A stretch of DNA of 24,078 nt from Eggerthellaceae bacterium UBA5808 (GTDB taxonomy: Bacteria > Actinomycetota > Coriobacteriia > Coriobacteriales > Eggerthellaceae). Positions 1-5,866 of this stretch are shown in pieces. The position numbers and the translations under genes were made by a program. The notes beneath the pieces are model-generated. The model did no database searches, was not told where the DNA came from, and saw only the letters and a program-made list of their open reading frames with translations. Location of the stretch: the NCBI GenBank assembly GCA_002417975.1, contig DIDE01000128.1:1-24078 (forward strand). Reading direction: 5' to 3'. Within the stretch, counting starts at the first letter, position 1. Each line of letters starts with the position of its first letter.

Positions 1-467
1 CAGAGATTGATGCACTCCGTAAGAAGCTTTCGCACATTGCGAATGGCACCATCAATATCGAGGTTATTGAAGTTAAGCGCCCCGAGCTTGATGCATCTCT
101 GATCGCTCAGAGTGTTGCCGAGCAGCTCGAAGGACGTGTAGCGTTCCGTCGTGCAATGCGTAAGGCTATTCAGTCTGCTCGCAAGAGCGGCGCAAAGGGC
201 ATTCGTATTCAGTGCTCTGGTCGTCTCGGTGGATCTGAGATGAGCCGTCGTGAGTGGTATCGCGAAGGTCGTGTGCCTCTGCATACGCTTCGTGCAAAGA
301 TTGATTACGGTTTCTGCACGGCTGCAACGACGATGGGCTCCATCGGCGTTCAGGTGTGGGTCTACCATGGAGAGGTTCTTCCGGGCCAAAAGGTTCCGCA
401 ACCTGCTCTCGAGGGTAGCTCCCGTCAGAACCGTTCCCGTCGCAATAACGATAGGGGGAATAAATAA
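1..467 (+). CDS. rpsC: 30S ribosomal protein S3 (C-terminal part)
   Basis: The left edge cuts this gene; the first whole codon is at position 3 and 154 codons are visible before the stop. The fragment holds the end of the type 2 KH domain and all of the S3 C-terminal domain, with family signatures such as SGRLGGSEMSRREWYREGR and GVQVWVYHGE. S3 sits at the mRNA entry side of the small subunit. The tail is Arg/Asn rich (RQNRSRRNNDRGNK). The TAA stop shares its last base with the ATG of rplP, which implies coupled translation. The rpsC-rplP-rpmC-rpsQ order is the conserved end of the S10 operon. Identity is secure; only the N-terminus is missing. Confidence 0.97.
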   Translation, partial: EIDALRKKLSHIANGTINIEVIEVKRPELDASLIAQSVAEQLEGRVAFRRAMRKAIQSARKSGAKGIRIQCSGRLGGSEMSRREWYREGRVPLHTLRAKIDYGFCTAATTMGSIGVQVWVYHGEVLPGQKVPQPALEGSSRQNRSRRNNDRGNK

Positions 468-889
468 TGCTCGTACCTAAACGAGTCAAGTACCGTAAGG
501 TACAGCGTGGTTCGATGAAGGGCAAGGCAAAGGGTGGCACAAAGCTGAATCATGGCGATTATGGCATCCAGGCGCTCGAAGCTCATTGGATTACCAACCG
601 TCAGATCGAAGCAGCTCGTGTTGCGATCGCACGTGAACTTAAACGTGGCGGTAAAATGTGGATCACCATTTTCCCAGATAAACCAATTACTCATAAGCCT
701 GCTGAAACACGCATGGGCAAAGGTAAAGGTGCTCCTGAGGAATGGGTTGCCGTTGTCAAACCGGGACGTATTATGTTCGAGCTCGGTGAACTTGACGAAG
801 CGACTGCGAAAGAAGCAATGCGTCTTGCTATCAATAAGCTGCCCATTAAGTGCAAGATCGTTACGCGCGAAACGGAAGGGCTGAAATAA
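467..889 (+). CDS. rplP: 50S ribosomal protein L16
   Basis: This 140-residue protein has the normal L16 length. It opens with MLVPKRVKYRKVQRGSMKGK and contains the conserved GGKMWITIFPDKPITHKP and MGKGKGAPEEWVAVVKPG segments. L16 helps shape the tRNA-binding region near the peptidyl transferase centre. It overlaps the rpsC stop by one base and its own TAA overlaps the rpmC ATG by one base, so the three genes look translationally coupled. The GGGGAA just upstream of the ATG serves as ribosome binding site. Nothing is unusual. Confidence 0.97.
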   Translation: MLVPKRVKYRKVQRGSMKGKAKGGTKLNHGDYGIQALEAHWITNRQIEAARVAIARELKRGGKMWITIFPDKPITHKPAETRMGKGKGAPEEWVAVVKPGRIMFELGELDEATAKEAMRLAINKLPIKCKIVTRETEGLK

Positions 890-1083
890 TGAAGGCTAGT
901 GAGATTCGTGATCTTTCGGCTGACGATCTGCAGTCGAAGTTGAAGGAGGCGCGCGCTGAGTTGTTCAACTTGCGCTTCCAAATGGCAACGAGCCAGTTAG
1001 ACAATACGGCTCGTGTCAAACAGGTAAAAAAGGACATCGCCCGCATCCAAACTGAGATGCGCGCCCGTGAGCTGTCTGCATAG
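889..1083 (+). CDS. rpmC: 50S ribosomal protein L29
   Basis: The product is 64 residues and begins MKASEIRDLSADDLQSKL. The start at 889 is chosen because it matches the family N-terminus and overlaps the rplP stop; an in-frame ATG 39 bases upstream lies inside rplP and would add an unrelated extension. L29 is a helical hairpin protein near the exit tunnel. The motif ELFNLRFQMATSQLDNTAR, then VKKDIARIQTEMRAREL, is typical. A purine-rich stretch inside the rplP end provides the ribosome binding site. Confidence 0.95.
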   Translation: MKASEIRDLSADDLQSKLKEARAELFNLRFQMATSQLDNTARVKQVKKDIARIQTEMRARELSA

Positions 1084-1113
1084 GCTCGCGCGAACTGAAA
1101 GGATTGGAGAATA

Positions 1114-1374
1114 ATGAGCGAAGAACGCAATTCTCGCAAGGTTCGCCAGGGCGTCGTCGTTAGCGCTGCAGGCGATAAGACGTGCGTCGTGGAGATCAAA
1201 GAGCGTAAGCCTCATGCCGTATATGGCAAGATGATGACAACGAGCAAGAAGCTCCACGTGCATGACGAGAAGAACGAAACTAACGTAGGCGACACCGTTC
1301 GCGTTATGGAAACTCGTCCACTGTCTAAGACGAAGCATTGGCGTCTGCTGAACATCGTCGAGAAGGCCAAATAG
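1114..1374 (+). CDS. rpsQ: 30S ribosomal protein S17
   Basis: The product is 86 residues with an OB-fold S17 pattern: RKVRQGVVVSAAGDKTCVV, then GDTVRVMETRPLSKTKHWRL near the C-terminus. S17 is a primary 16S rRNA binding protein. An AAAGGATTGGAG stretch precedes the ATG. It follows rpmC after 30 bases and precedes rplN by 41 bases, as expected at the S10/spc junction. No separate spc promoter could be recognised in the short gap after it. Confidence 0.97.
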   Translation: MSEERNSRKVRQGVVVSAAGDKTCVVEIKERKPHAVYGKMMTTSKKLHVHDEKNETNVGDTVRVMETRPLSKTKHWRLLNIVEKAK

Positions 1375-1415
1375 TTACTGCGGTAACTATTAGAGAGTAA
1401 GGAAGGTTGTAAGCA

Positions 1416-1784
1416 ATGATTCAGATGCAAACCATGCTCACAGTGGCCGATAACTCCGGCGCTCGCAAGGTACGTTGCATCAAGGTCTTGGGTGGCAGTA
1501 AACGCCGCTATGCAGGACTTGGTGATGTGATTATCTGCAGTGTTCAGGAAGCTATTCCGAATGCAGCTGTGAAAAAGGGCGAAGTCGTCCGTTGCGTTGT
1601 CGTGCGGGTCAACAAGGAAGTACGTCGTCCCGACGGTAGCTATATTAGGTTCGACCAGAACGCGTGCGTTCTGATTGATACCACCGGTGCACCGCGCGGT
1701 ACCCGTATTTTTGGGCCTGTTGCGCGTGAACTGCGTGATAAGAAATATATGAAGATCGTGTCCCTGGCACCCGAGACGCTGTAA
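1416..1784 (+). CDS. rplN: 50S ribosomal protein L14
   Basis: The 122-residue product has the exact usual L14 length. It starts MIQMQTMLTVADNSGARKV and ends with GPVARELRDKKYMKIVSLAPE, both hallmark segments. L14 lies at the subunit interface. It is the customary first gene of the spc operon. The AAGGAAGG upstream is a good ribosome binding site. The stop codon is fused to the rplX ribosome binding site (TAAAGGAGG). Confidence 0.97.
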   Translation: MIQMQTMLTVADNSGARKVRCIKVLGGSKRRYAGLGDVIICSVQEAIPNAAVKKGEVVRCVVVRVNKEVRRPDGSYIRFDQNACVLIDTTGAPRGTRIFGPVARELRDKKYMKIVSLAPETL

Positions 1785-1799
1785 AGGAGGGTAGTGCAA

Positions 1800-2117
1800 A
1801 TGGCTAAGATGAACATCAAAAAGGACGACAAGGTCAAGGTTCTCACTGGTAAAGACCGTGGCGCCGAAGGTACCGTGTTGCGCGCTCTCCCTACGAAGCA
1901 GCGTGTAGTGGTCGAAAAGGTCAATATGGTGACCAAGGCTAAGCGTCCGTCTCAGCAGAATCCACAAGGTGGACTTTCACACGTTGAGGCTCCAATTCAC
2001 GTTTCAAACGTTGCATTGATTTGTCCTAAGTGCAAAAAAACAACGCGCGTTTCGATCAAGCGTGAAAATGGTAAGAAGATCCGTATCTGCAAAAAGTGCG
2101 GCGCTACAATCGATTAG
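1800..2117 (+). CDS. rplX: 50S ribosomal protein L24, zinc-motif form
   Basis: The 105-residue product begins MAKMNIKKDDKVKVLTGKDRG, a KOW-domain L24 start. A GTG two codons upstream (1794) lies only three bases from GGAGG at 1786-1790, whereas the ATG at 1800 is nine bases away, so 1800 is preferred. The C-terminus has two Cys pairs (C75/C78 and C97/C100, CPKC and CKKC), the Cys-containing form of L24 that may bind zinc. L24 starts assembly of the large subunit. It is followed by an unusually long structured gap before rplE. Confidence 0.96.
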   Translation: MAKMNIKKDDKVKVLTGKDRGAEGTVLRALPTKQRVVVEKVNMVTKAKRPSQQNPQGGLSHVEAPIHVSNVALICPKCKKTTRVSIKRENGKKIRICKKCGATID

Positions 2118-2127
2118 TATCAATATT

Positions 2128-2221
2128 CGGGTTGAGACGTTATACGTTTCAACCCGATTTGAAGAGGATAATCCTCTTATGACCCCTGGAAACAGGGGAC
2201 GCAGGTTTGGAAATCCTGTGT
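2128..2221 (+). promoter_or_regulatory. Four tandem stem-loops in the rplX-rplE gap
   Basis: Four hairpins follow one another. (a) 2128-2156: 12-bp stem with one G-U pair and a 5-base loop. (b) 2162-2178: 8-bp perfect stem, AAGAGGAT/ATCCTCTT. (c) 2183-2198: CCCCTG/CAGGGG closed by a GAAA tetraloop. (d) 2199-2221: 7-bp stem, ACGCAGG/CCTGTGT, with one G-U pair. None has a following T-tract, so they are not simple terminators. In E. coli the S8 feedback site lies at this same rplX-rplE junction; whether this RNA binds S8 or another ribosomal protein is inference. Confidence 0.55.
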
Positions 2222-2251
2222 TCAAATCATCGGAAAGGTAGAAAGAAAACT

Positions 2252-2797
2252 ATGACTACTCCTCGTTTAAAGGAAAAGTATTCCAAGGAGATCGTTCCTC
2301 AGCTCGTAAAAGATCTGAAGATTGAAAACATTAACACCGTTCCTCGCATGGTGAAGATCGTTGTTAATATGGGTGTTGGCATTGCTGCATCCGATTCAAA
2401 GCAGCTCGATGCTGCTATCGCTGACATGCGTACTATCACGGGTCAACAGCCTGCGATTACGCGTGCTAAGAAATCCATCGCAAGTTTCCATCTTCGCGAA
2501 GGACAGGCGATTGGTTGTAAGGTAACGCTTCGTGGCGACCGTATGTGGGAGTTCATGGACCGTTTGCTTTCCATCGCTCTTCCTCGTGTACGAGACTTCC
2601 GTGGTATCTCTCAAAAGAGCTTTGATAGCCGTGGAAACTACACGCTCGGTGTCACCGAGCAGTTGATCTTCCCTGAGATTGACTTTGACAAGATCGACCA
2701 TACCCGTGGTATGGATATTACCTTCGTGACAACCGCTGAAGATGACGGATCCGCTAAGGCGCTGTTTGATGCGCTGGGATTCCCGTTTAAGGATTAA
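2252..2797 (+). CDS. rplE: 50S ribosomal protein L5
   Basis: The 181-residue product starts MTTPRLKEKYSKEIVPQLVK and contains VPRMVKIVVNMGVG, RAKKSIASFHLREGQAIGCKVTLRG and QLIFPEIDFDKIDHTRGMDI, all L5 signatures. The ATG at 2252 is preferred over an in-frame ATG at 2207 because the extra 15 residues lie in the hairpin region and are unlike L5. The nearest purine-rich ribosome binding site (AAAGG, 2234-2238) is rather far away, about 13 bases, so translation may depend on the upstream structure. L5 binds 5S rRNA in the central protuberance. Confidence 0.97.
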   Translation: MTTPRLKEKYSKEIVPQLVKDLKIENINTVPRMVKIVVNMGVGIAASDSKQLDAAIADMRTITGQQPAITRAKKSIASFHLREGQAIGCKVTLRGDRMWEFMDRLLSIALPRVRDFRGISQKSFDSRGNYTLGVTEQLIFPEIDFDKIDHTRGMDITFVTTAEDDGSAKALFDALGFPFKD

Positions 2798-2799
2798 GC

Positions 2800-2823
2800 A
2801 ACCTATACTCAAATGAGTAGGTT
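2800..2823 (+). promoter_or_regulatory. Stem-loop between rplE and rpsN
   Basis: AACCT-AT-ACTC pairs with GAGTAGGTT across an AAAT loop, giving 9 bp with a 2-base bulge. No T-tract follows. It occupies nearly the whole 44-base gap and ends shortly before the rpsN ribosome binding site, so it may tune rpsN translation or RNA stability. Confidence 0.4.
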
Positions 2824-2841
2824 ATACGAAAGAAGGAATGA

Positions 2842-3027
2842 ATGGCTAAGAAATCGATGATCGCTAAGTCAAAGCGTGAGCCGAAGTTTTCGACTCGTCA
2901 GCACAATCGTTGCAGCCGCTGCGGCCGCCCTCGTGCTTACTATCGTAAATTCGGACTGTGCCGTGAGTGCATGCGCGAACTGGCGAACAAAGGCGAATTG
3001 CCCGGCGTAACCAAGTCTTCCTGGTAA
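2842..3027 (+). CDS. rpsN: 30S ribosomal protein S14, type Z
   Basis: This 61-residue protein is the short zinc-binding form of S14, with Cys pairs C24/C27 and C40/C43 (CSRC and CREC) and the segment RPRAYYRKFGLCRECMRELA. It starts MAKKSMIAKSKREPKFSTR. The short zinc form is common in Actinobacteria and Firmicutes and in this rplE-rpsN-rpsH position. AGAAGGA upstream of the ATG is the ribosome binding site. It is followed by a 102-base structured gap. Confidence 0.97.
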   Translation: MAKKSMIAKSKREPKFSTRQHNRCSRCGRPRAYYRKFGLCRECMRELANKGELPGVTKSSW

Positions 3028-3039
3028 TCTCGGAACACA

Positions 3040-3092
3040 TTCGTTACGCTTGTGCCGTTTGCTTAGGCGTGAGCTCTAAGGGAGCGTACGAA
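3040..3092 (+). promoter_or_regulatory. Long-range stem upstream of rpsH
   Basis: TTCGTTACGCT at 3040-3050 pairs with AGCGTACGAA at 3083-3092 (10 bp, one bulged T), enclosing a smaller CTTAG/CTAAG hairpin. It ends about 30 bases before the rpsH ribosome binding site. The gap is long for this operon, and S8 is the classic spc autoregulator, so a leader function is possible but unproven. Confidence 0.4.
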
Positions 3093-3129
3093 CCAAGCAC
3101 TCGGCTCATCACGAACCAAAGGAGAAACA

Positions 3130-3528
3130 ATGAGCATGAACGACCCTATCGCAGATATGCTTACGCGTGTGCGTAATGCGAATTCTGCGTGCAAGGCGAC
3201 GGTTGATATGCCGTCAAGCAAAAAGCTCGTCGAGATCGCCCGTATCATGAAGCAGGAAGGCTACATTCTCGGCTTTGAGATCGAAAAGTCTGATCCTCGC
3301 GATACGCTTTCGATTGAGCTTAAATATGGTAACAAGAAAGAACGCACCATCCGTGGCCTCAAGCGTATTTCCAAACCTGGTTTGCGTATTTATGCTGGCA
3401 AGGATGAGTTGCCTCGAGTCCTTGGTGGACTTGGCACTGCTGTAATTTCAACGAGTCATGGCGTCATGACCGATCGCGATGCACGCAAAGCGGGCATCGG
3501 CGGCGAAGTCATCGCCTATATTTGGTAG
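3130..3528 (+). CDS. rpsH: 30S ribosomal protein S8
   Basis: The 132-residue product begins MSMNDPIADMLTRVRNA and ends with the S8 signature GVMTDRDARKAGIGGEVIAYIW. S8 binds helix 21 of 16S rRNA and in enterobacteria represses the spc operon. The first ATG (3130) is preferred to the one two codons later because GGAG at 3121-3124 is five bases from it and the family usually has residues before DPIADM. The stop is fused to the rplF ribosome binding site (TAGGAGGGG). Confidence 0.97.
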   Translation: MSMNDPIADMLTRVRNANSACKATVDMPSSKKLVEIARIMKQEGYILGFEIEKSDPRDTLSIELKYGNKKERTIRGLKRISKPGLRIYAGKDELPRVLGGLGTAVISTSHGVMTDRDARKAGIGGEVIAYIW

Positions 3529-3545
3529 GAGGGGCGGTAACAGAT

Positions 3546-4088
3546 ATGTCTCGTATCGGTAAACAACCCGTCGTCATCCCCGAAGGGGTAGAGGTAAAAC
3601 TCGACGGTCAGACTCTGACCGTTAAAGGTCCTAAGGGTGAATTGACTCGTTCTTTCAATGAAATGATGAGCCTTAAGATGGAGGACAACCAGATCATCGT
3701 TGAGCGTCCAGACGATAGTCGTGAGGCTAAGAGCCTTCACGGTCTTACTCGTTCGCTCGTAAACAATATGGTCGAAGGTTGTAAAGACGGTTTTTCGAAA
3801 AAGCTGCAACTTGTTGGCGTTGGCTATCGTGCTGCGCTAAAGGGTAAGAACCTTGAGCTGCAACTTGGTTTCTCGCATCCTGTACTTATTGATGCTCCTG
3901 ACGGAATCACGTTTGAGGTTCCTAGCCAAGAAGAGATCATCGTGCATGGCCCGAGCAAAGAAGAAGTTGGTCAAGTGGCCGCTAACATCCGTAGCTGGCG
4001 TAAGCCTGAGCCTTATAAGGGCAAGGGAATTCGCTACGAAGGCGAATATGTCCGTCGTAAACTCGGTAAAGCTGCGAAGTCCGAGTAG
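3546..4088 (+). CDS. rplF: 50S ribosomal protein L6
   Basis: The 180-residue product starts MSRIGKQPVVIPEGVEVKL and carries the C-terminal L6 signature PEPYKGKGIRYEGEYVRRK. L6 lies near the sarcin-ricin loop and the factor-binding site. The start at 3546 matches the family N-terminus; an open extension eight codons upstream overlaps the rpsH end and is not L6-like. AGGAGGGG at 3528-3534 is the ribosome binding site, somewhat distant. Confidence 0.97.
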   Translation: MSRIGKQPVVIPEGVEVKLDGQTLTVKGPKGELTRSFNEMMSLKMEDNQIIVERPDDSREAKSLHGLTRSLVNNMVEGCKDGFSKKLQLVGVGYRAALKGKNLELQLGFSHPVLIDAPDGITFEVPSQEEIIVHGPSKEEVGQVAANIRSWRKPEPYKGKGIRYEGEYVRRKLGKAAKSE

Positions 4089-4121
4089 AGCAAGCACGTT
4101 TGAATCTGAAGGGATAGCAAG

Positions 4122-4490
4122 ATGAAAAAACTTCAAGCAAAACAAGCTGGCTTGCGGCGTCGTCACACTCGCGTTCGCGGTAAGGTTTCCGGTACTCCTT
4201 CGCGTCCTCGTCTGTGCATTACGCGCAGCAATGCCAATATTTATGCTCAGGTAATCGATGATGTTGCAGGTAAAACTATCTGTGCCGTCTCGACACTGGG
4301 CCCCGATTTCAAGGCACTCAAGAAGAGCGGAGCCACCGTTGAAGGTGCTGCCGCGCTGGGTCAGTTGATCGGTAAGAAAGCGACGACTGCCGGTGTTAAG
4401 GAAGTTGTCTTCGACCGTGGCGGAAACCTGTACCATGGGCGTATCGAGGCTGTTGCCGACGGTGCCCGTGAAGCAGGCCTGCAATTCTAG
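4122..4490 (+). CDS. rplR: 50S ribosomal protein L18
   Basis: The 122-residue product begins MKKLQAKQAGLRRRHTRVRG and contains PRLCITRSNANIYAQVIDD and GNLYHGRIEAVADGAREAGL, typical of L18, a 5S rRNA binder. It lies 33 bases after rplF and 14 bases before rpsE, as in other spc operons. AAGGGAT before the ATG serves as ribosome binding site. Confidence 0.97.
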   Translation: MKKLQAKQAGLRRRHTRVRGKVSGTPSRPRLCITRSNANIYAQVIDDVAGKTICAVSTLGPDFKALKKSGATVEGAAALGQLIGKKATTAGVKEVVFDRGGNLYHGRIEAVADGAREAGLQF

Positions 4491-4504
4491 AGAGGGTTGT
4501 CTTT

Positions 4505-5026
4505 ATGGCTCGTAAACAAGAAAACAAGTCTGACGTTCCTGAGCTTCAGGAACGCGTCGTTGCCATCAACCGTGTTTCCAAAGTTGTCAAAGGTGGCCGC
4601 CGTTTTGCACTTAGTGCTCTCGTGGTCGTTGGCGACGGTAAAGGTCGCGTTGGTGTAGGCATGGGCAAATCACAGGAAGTGCCTGTTGCTATTAAGAAGG
4701 GCATCGAAGATGCCAAGAAGAACATGTTCAAGGTTCCAATGACCGAAGCTAAAACGCTTCCTCATGATGTTATCGGTATTTACGGTGCTGGTCGCGTCAT
4801 GATTAAACCAGCTATGCCTGGTACTGGCGTTATTGCTGGCGGACCTGTTCGTGCCGTCATGGAACTCGCTGGTGTAACCGACGTGCTTACCAAGAATCTC
4901 GGTACGAGCAATGCTATGAACATTGTTAAAGCGACCGTTGCTGGTCTCCAGTCAATGGAGAGCCCAGAGGATGTTAGCAAGCGTCGTGGCATCTCGGTTG
5001 CAAAGATTTACGGTTGGAAGGAGTAG
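4505..5026 (+). CDS. rpsE: 30S ribosomal protein S5
   Basis: The 173-residue product has the S5 RNA-binding domain (ERVVAINRVSKVVKGGRRFA), then GDGKGRVGVGMGKSQEVP, and the C-terminal domain with GTGVIAGGPVRAVMELAGV and LGTSNAMNIVKAT. S5 takes part in decoding fidelity and mRNA helicase activity at the entry site. GAGGG at 4492-4496 is the ribosome binding site. The last codons encode the ribosome binding site of rpmD. Confidence 0.97.
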   Translation: MARKQENKSDVPELQERVVAINRVSKVVKGGRRFALSALVVVGDGKGRVGVGMGKSQEVPVAIKKGIEDAKKNMFKVPMTEAKTLPHDVIGIYGAGRVMIKPAMPGTGVIAGGPVRAVMELAGVTDVLTKNLGTSNAMNIVKATVAGLQSMESPEDVSKRRGISVAKIYGWKE

Positions 5027-5029
5027 CTC

Positions 5030-5218
5030 ATGGCACAATCTAAGAAAACGCTGCATGTAAAGCAGATTCATAGTGCTATTGGTTGTCCTGAAACCCAGCA
5101 CAAAACGCTTAAGGCTATTGGGCTTGGTCGTATCGGCAAGGAATCAGATCTTGTTGATAACGATTGCACTCGCGGTATGATCTTTAAGGTCAAGCATCTG
5201 GTTGAAGTAACCGAATAG
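5030..5218 (+). CDS. rpmD: 50S ribosomal protein L30
   Basis: The 62-residue product matches bacterial short L30: KKTLHVKQIHSAIGCPETQ, LKAIGLGRIGKESDLVDN, and GMIFKVKHLVEV. It starts three bases after the rpsE stop, with AAGGAG at 5018-5023 inside rpsE, so the pair is likely coupled. A terminator-like hairpin begins 12 bases after its stop, so rpmD may end one transcription unit. Confidence 0.95.
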   Translation: MAQSKKTLHVKQIHSAIGCPETQHKTLKAIGLGRIGKESDLVDNDCTRGMIFKVKHLVEVTE

Positions 5219-5230
5219 ATGTTGCTTTTG

Positions 5231-5276
5231 GAGCCATAAGGCTGGGCGAATTCGTCTGAAACCTTATGGCTCTTTT
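5231..5276 (+). terminator. Terminator-like hairpin after rpmD
   Basis: GAGCCATAAGG at 5231-5241 pairs perfectly with CCTTATGGCTC at 5262-5272 (11 bp) around a 20-base loop, followed by TTTT at 5273-5276. The loop is long and the T-tract short, so it may only partly terminate transcription, splitting the spc cluster between rpmD and rplO. Confidence 0.6.
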
Positions 5277-5324
5277 CGATATACGAGCAGATCGCCAATT
5301 TACCCACAAGGTGAATGGTTCTTC

Positions 5325-5333
5325 TGCTAGAAT
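5325..5333 (+). promoter_or_regulatory. Candidate extended -10 promoter for rplO-secY-adk
   Basis: TGC-TAGAAT forms an extended -10 element (TG at 5325-5326, TAGAAT at 5328-5333). No convincing -35 lies at the right distance, which extended -10 promoters tolerate. It sits between the rpmD terminator-like hairpin and rplO. Two further hairpins (5349-5370, TGCTGGC/GCCAGCA; and 5374-5387, GAGGT/ACCTC) would form in the transcript leader. Confidence 0.4.
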
Positions 5334-5416
5334 ATCCCATTGGAAGTTTGCTGGCGGTGAGCTGCCAGCAGTTGAGGTATAAACCTCTTCGAAATAGCGA
5401 ATAAAGGAGTAGTTTC

Positions 5417-5866
5417 ATGGAATTAAAGGACTTACAGCCAGTTAAGGGATCCCGCAAACCACGCAAGCGTGTTGGTCGTGGCAACGGAAGCGGTATCGGT
5501 AAAACAGCTGGCCGCGGTTTTAATGGTCAGATGTCCCGCGCTGGTGGCGGAAAGAAACCTGGTTTTGAGGGCGGACAAACTCCACTTGCACGTCGTCTTC
5601 CTAAGCTGCCTGGCTTCAAAAACATCAATCATGTTGAATATATCCCTGTGAATGTTTCTCGTCTTCAGGCATGCTACAAAGCTGGCGAGACTGTTGATGG
5701 AGCAACCCTTAAAGAAAAGGGAATCATCAAGCATGAGGATGCTTTGATCAAGGTTTTGGGCGACGGTGAGATTAAGATTGCTCTGACCGTAAAGGTTGAT
5801 AAGGTCTCTGCTTCGGCTCGCACGAAGATCGAAGCAGCTGGTGGAAAGGTTGAGCTGCCTTGCTAA
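5417..5866 (+). CDS. rplO: 50S ribosomal protein L15
   Basis: The 149-residue product has the Gly/Arg-rich N-terminal extension of L15 (KRVGRGNGSGIGKTAGRG), then GGQTPLARRLPKLPGF, and a C-terminal domain ending ARTKIEAAGGKVELPC. L15 is a late assembly protein of the large subunit. AAAGGAG at 5403-5409 is the ribosome binding site. Its end overlaps the proposed TTG start of secY by seven bases, consistent with translational coupling of L15 and SecY, which are adjacent in most bacteria. Confidence 0.97.
   Translation: MELKDLQPVKGSRKPRKRVGRGNGSGIGKTAGRGFNGQMSRAGGGKKPGFEGGQTPLARRLPKLPGFKNINHVEYIPVNVSRLQACYKAGETVDGATLKEKGIIKHEDALIKVLGDGEIKIALTVKVDKVSASARTKIEAAGGKVELPC

Noticed and set aside
1212..1967. 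A 251-codon minus-strand open frame across rpsQ, rplN and rplX
   Set aside because: It overlaps three conserved ribosomal protein genes, shows no family motif and has no promoter; a shadow frame.
2206..2235. A T-loop-like GTTCAAATC after the fourth hairpin before rplE, hinting at a tRNA remnant
   Set aside because: No T-stem, acceptor stem or anticodon arm can be formed around it; better described as part of the structured gap.
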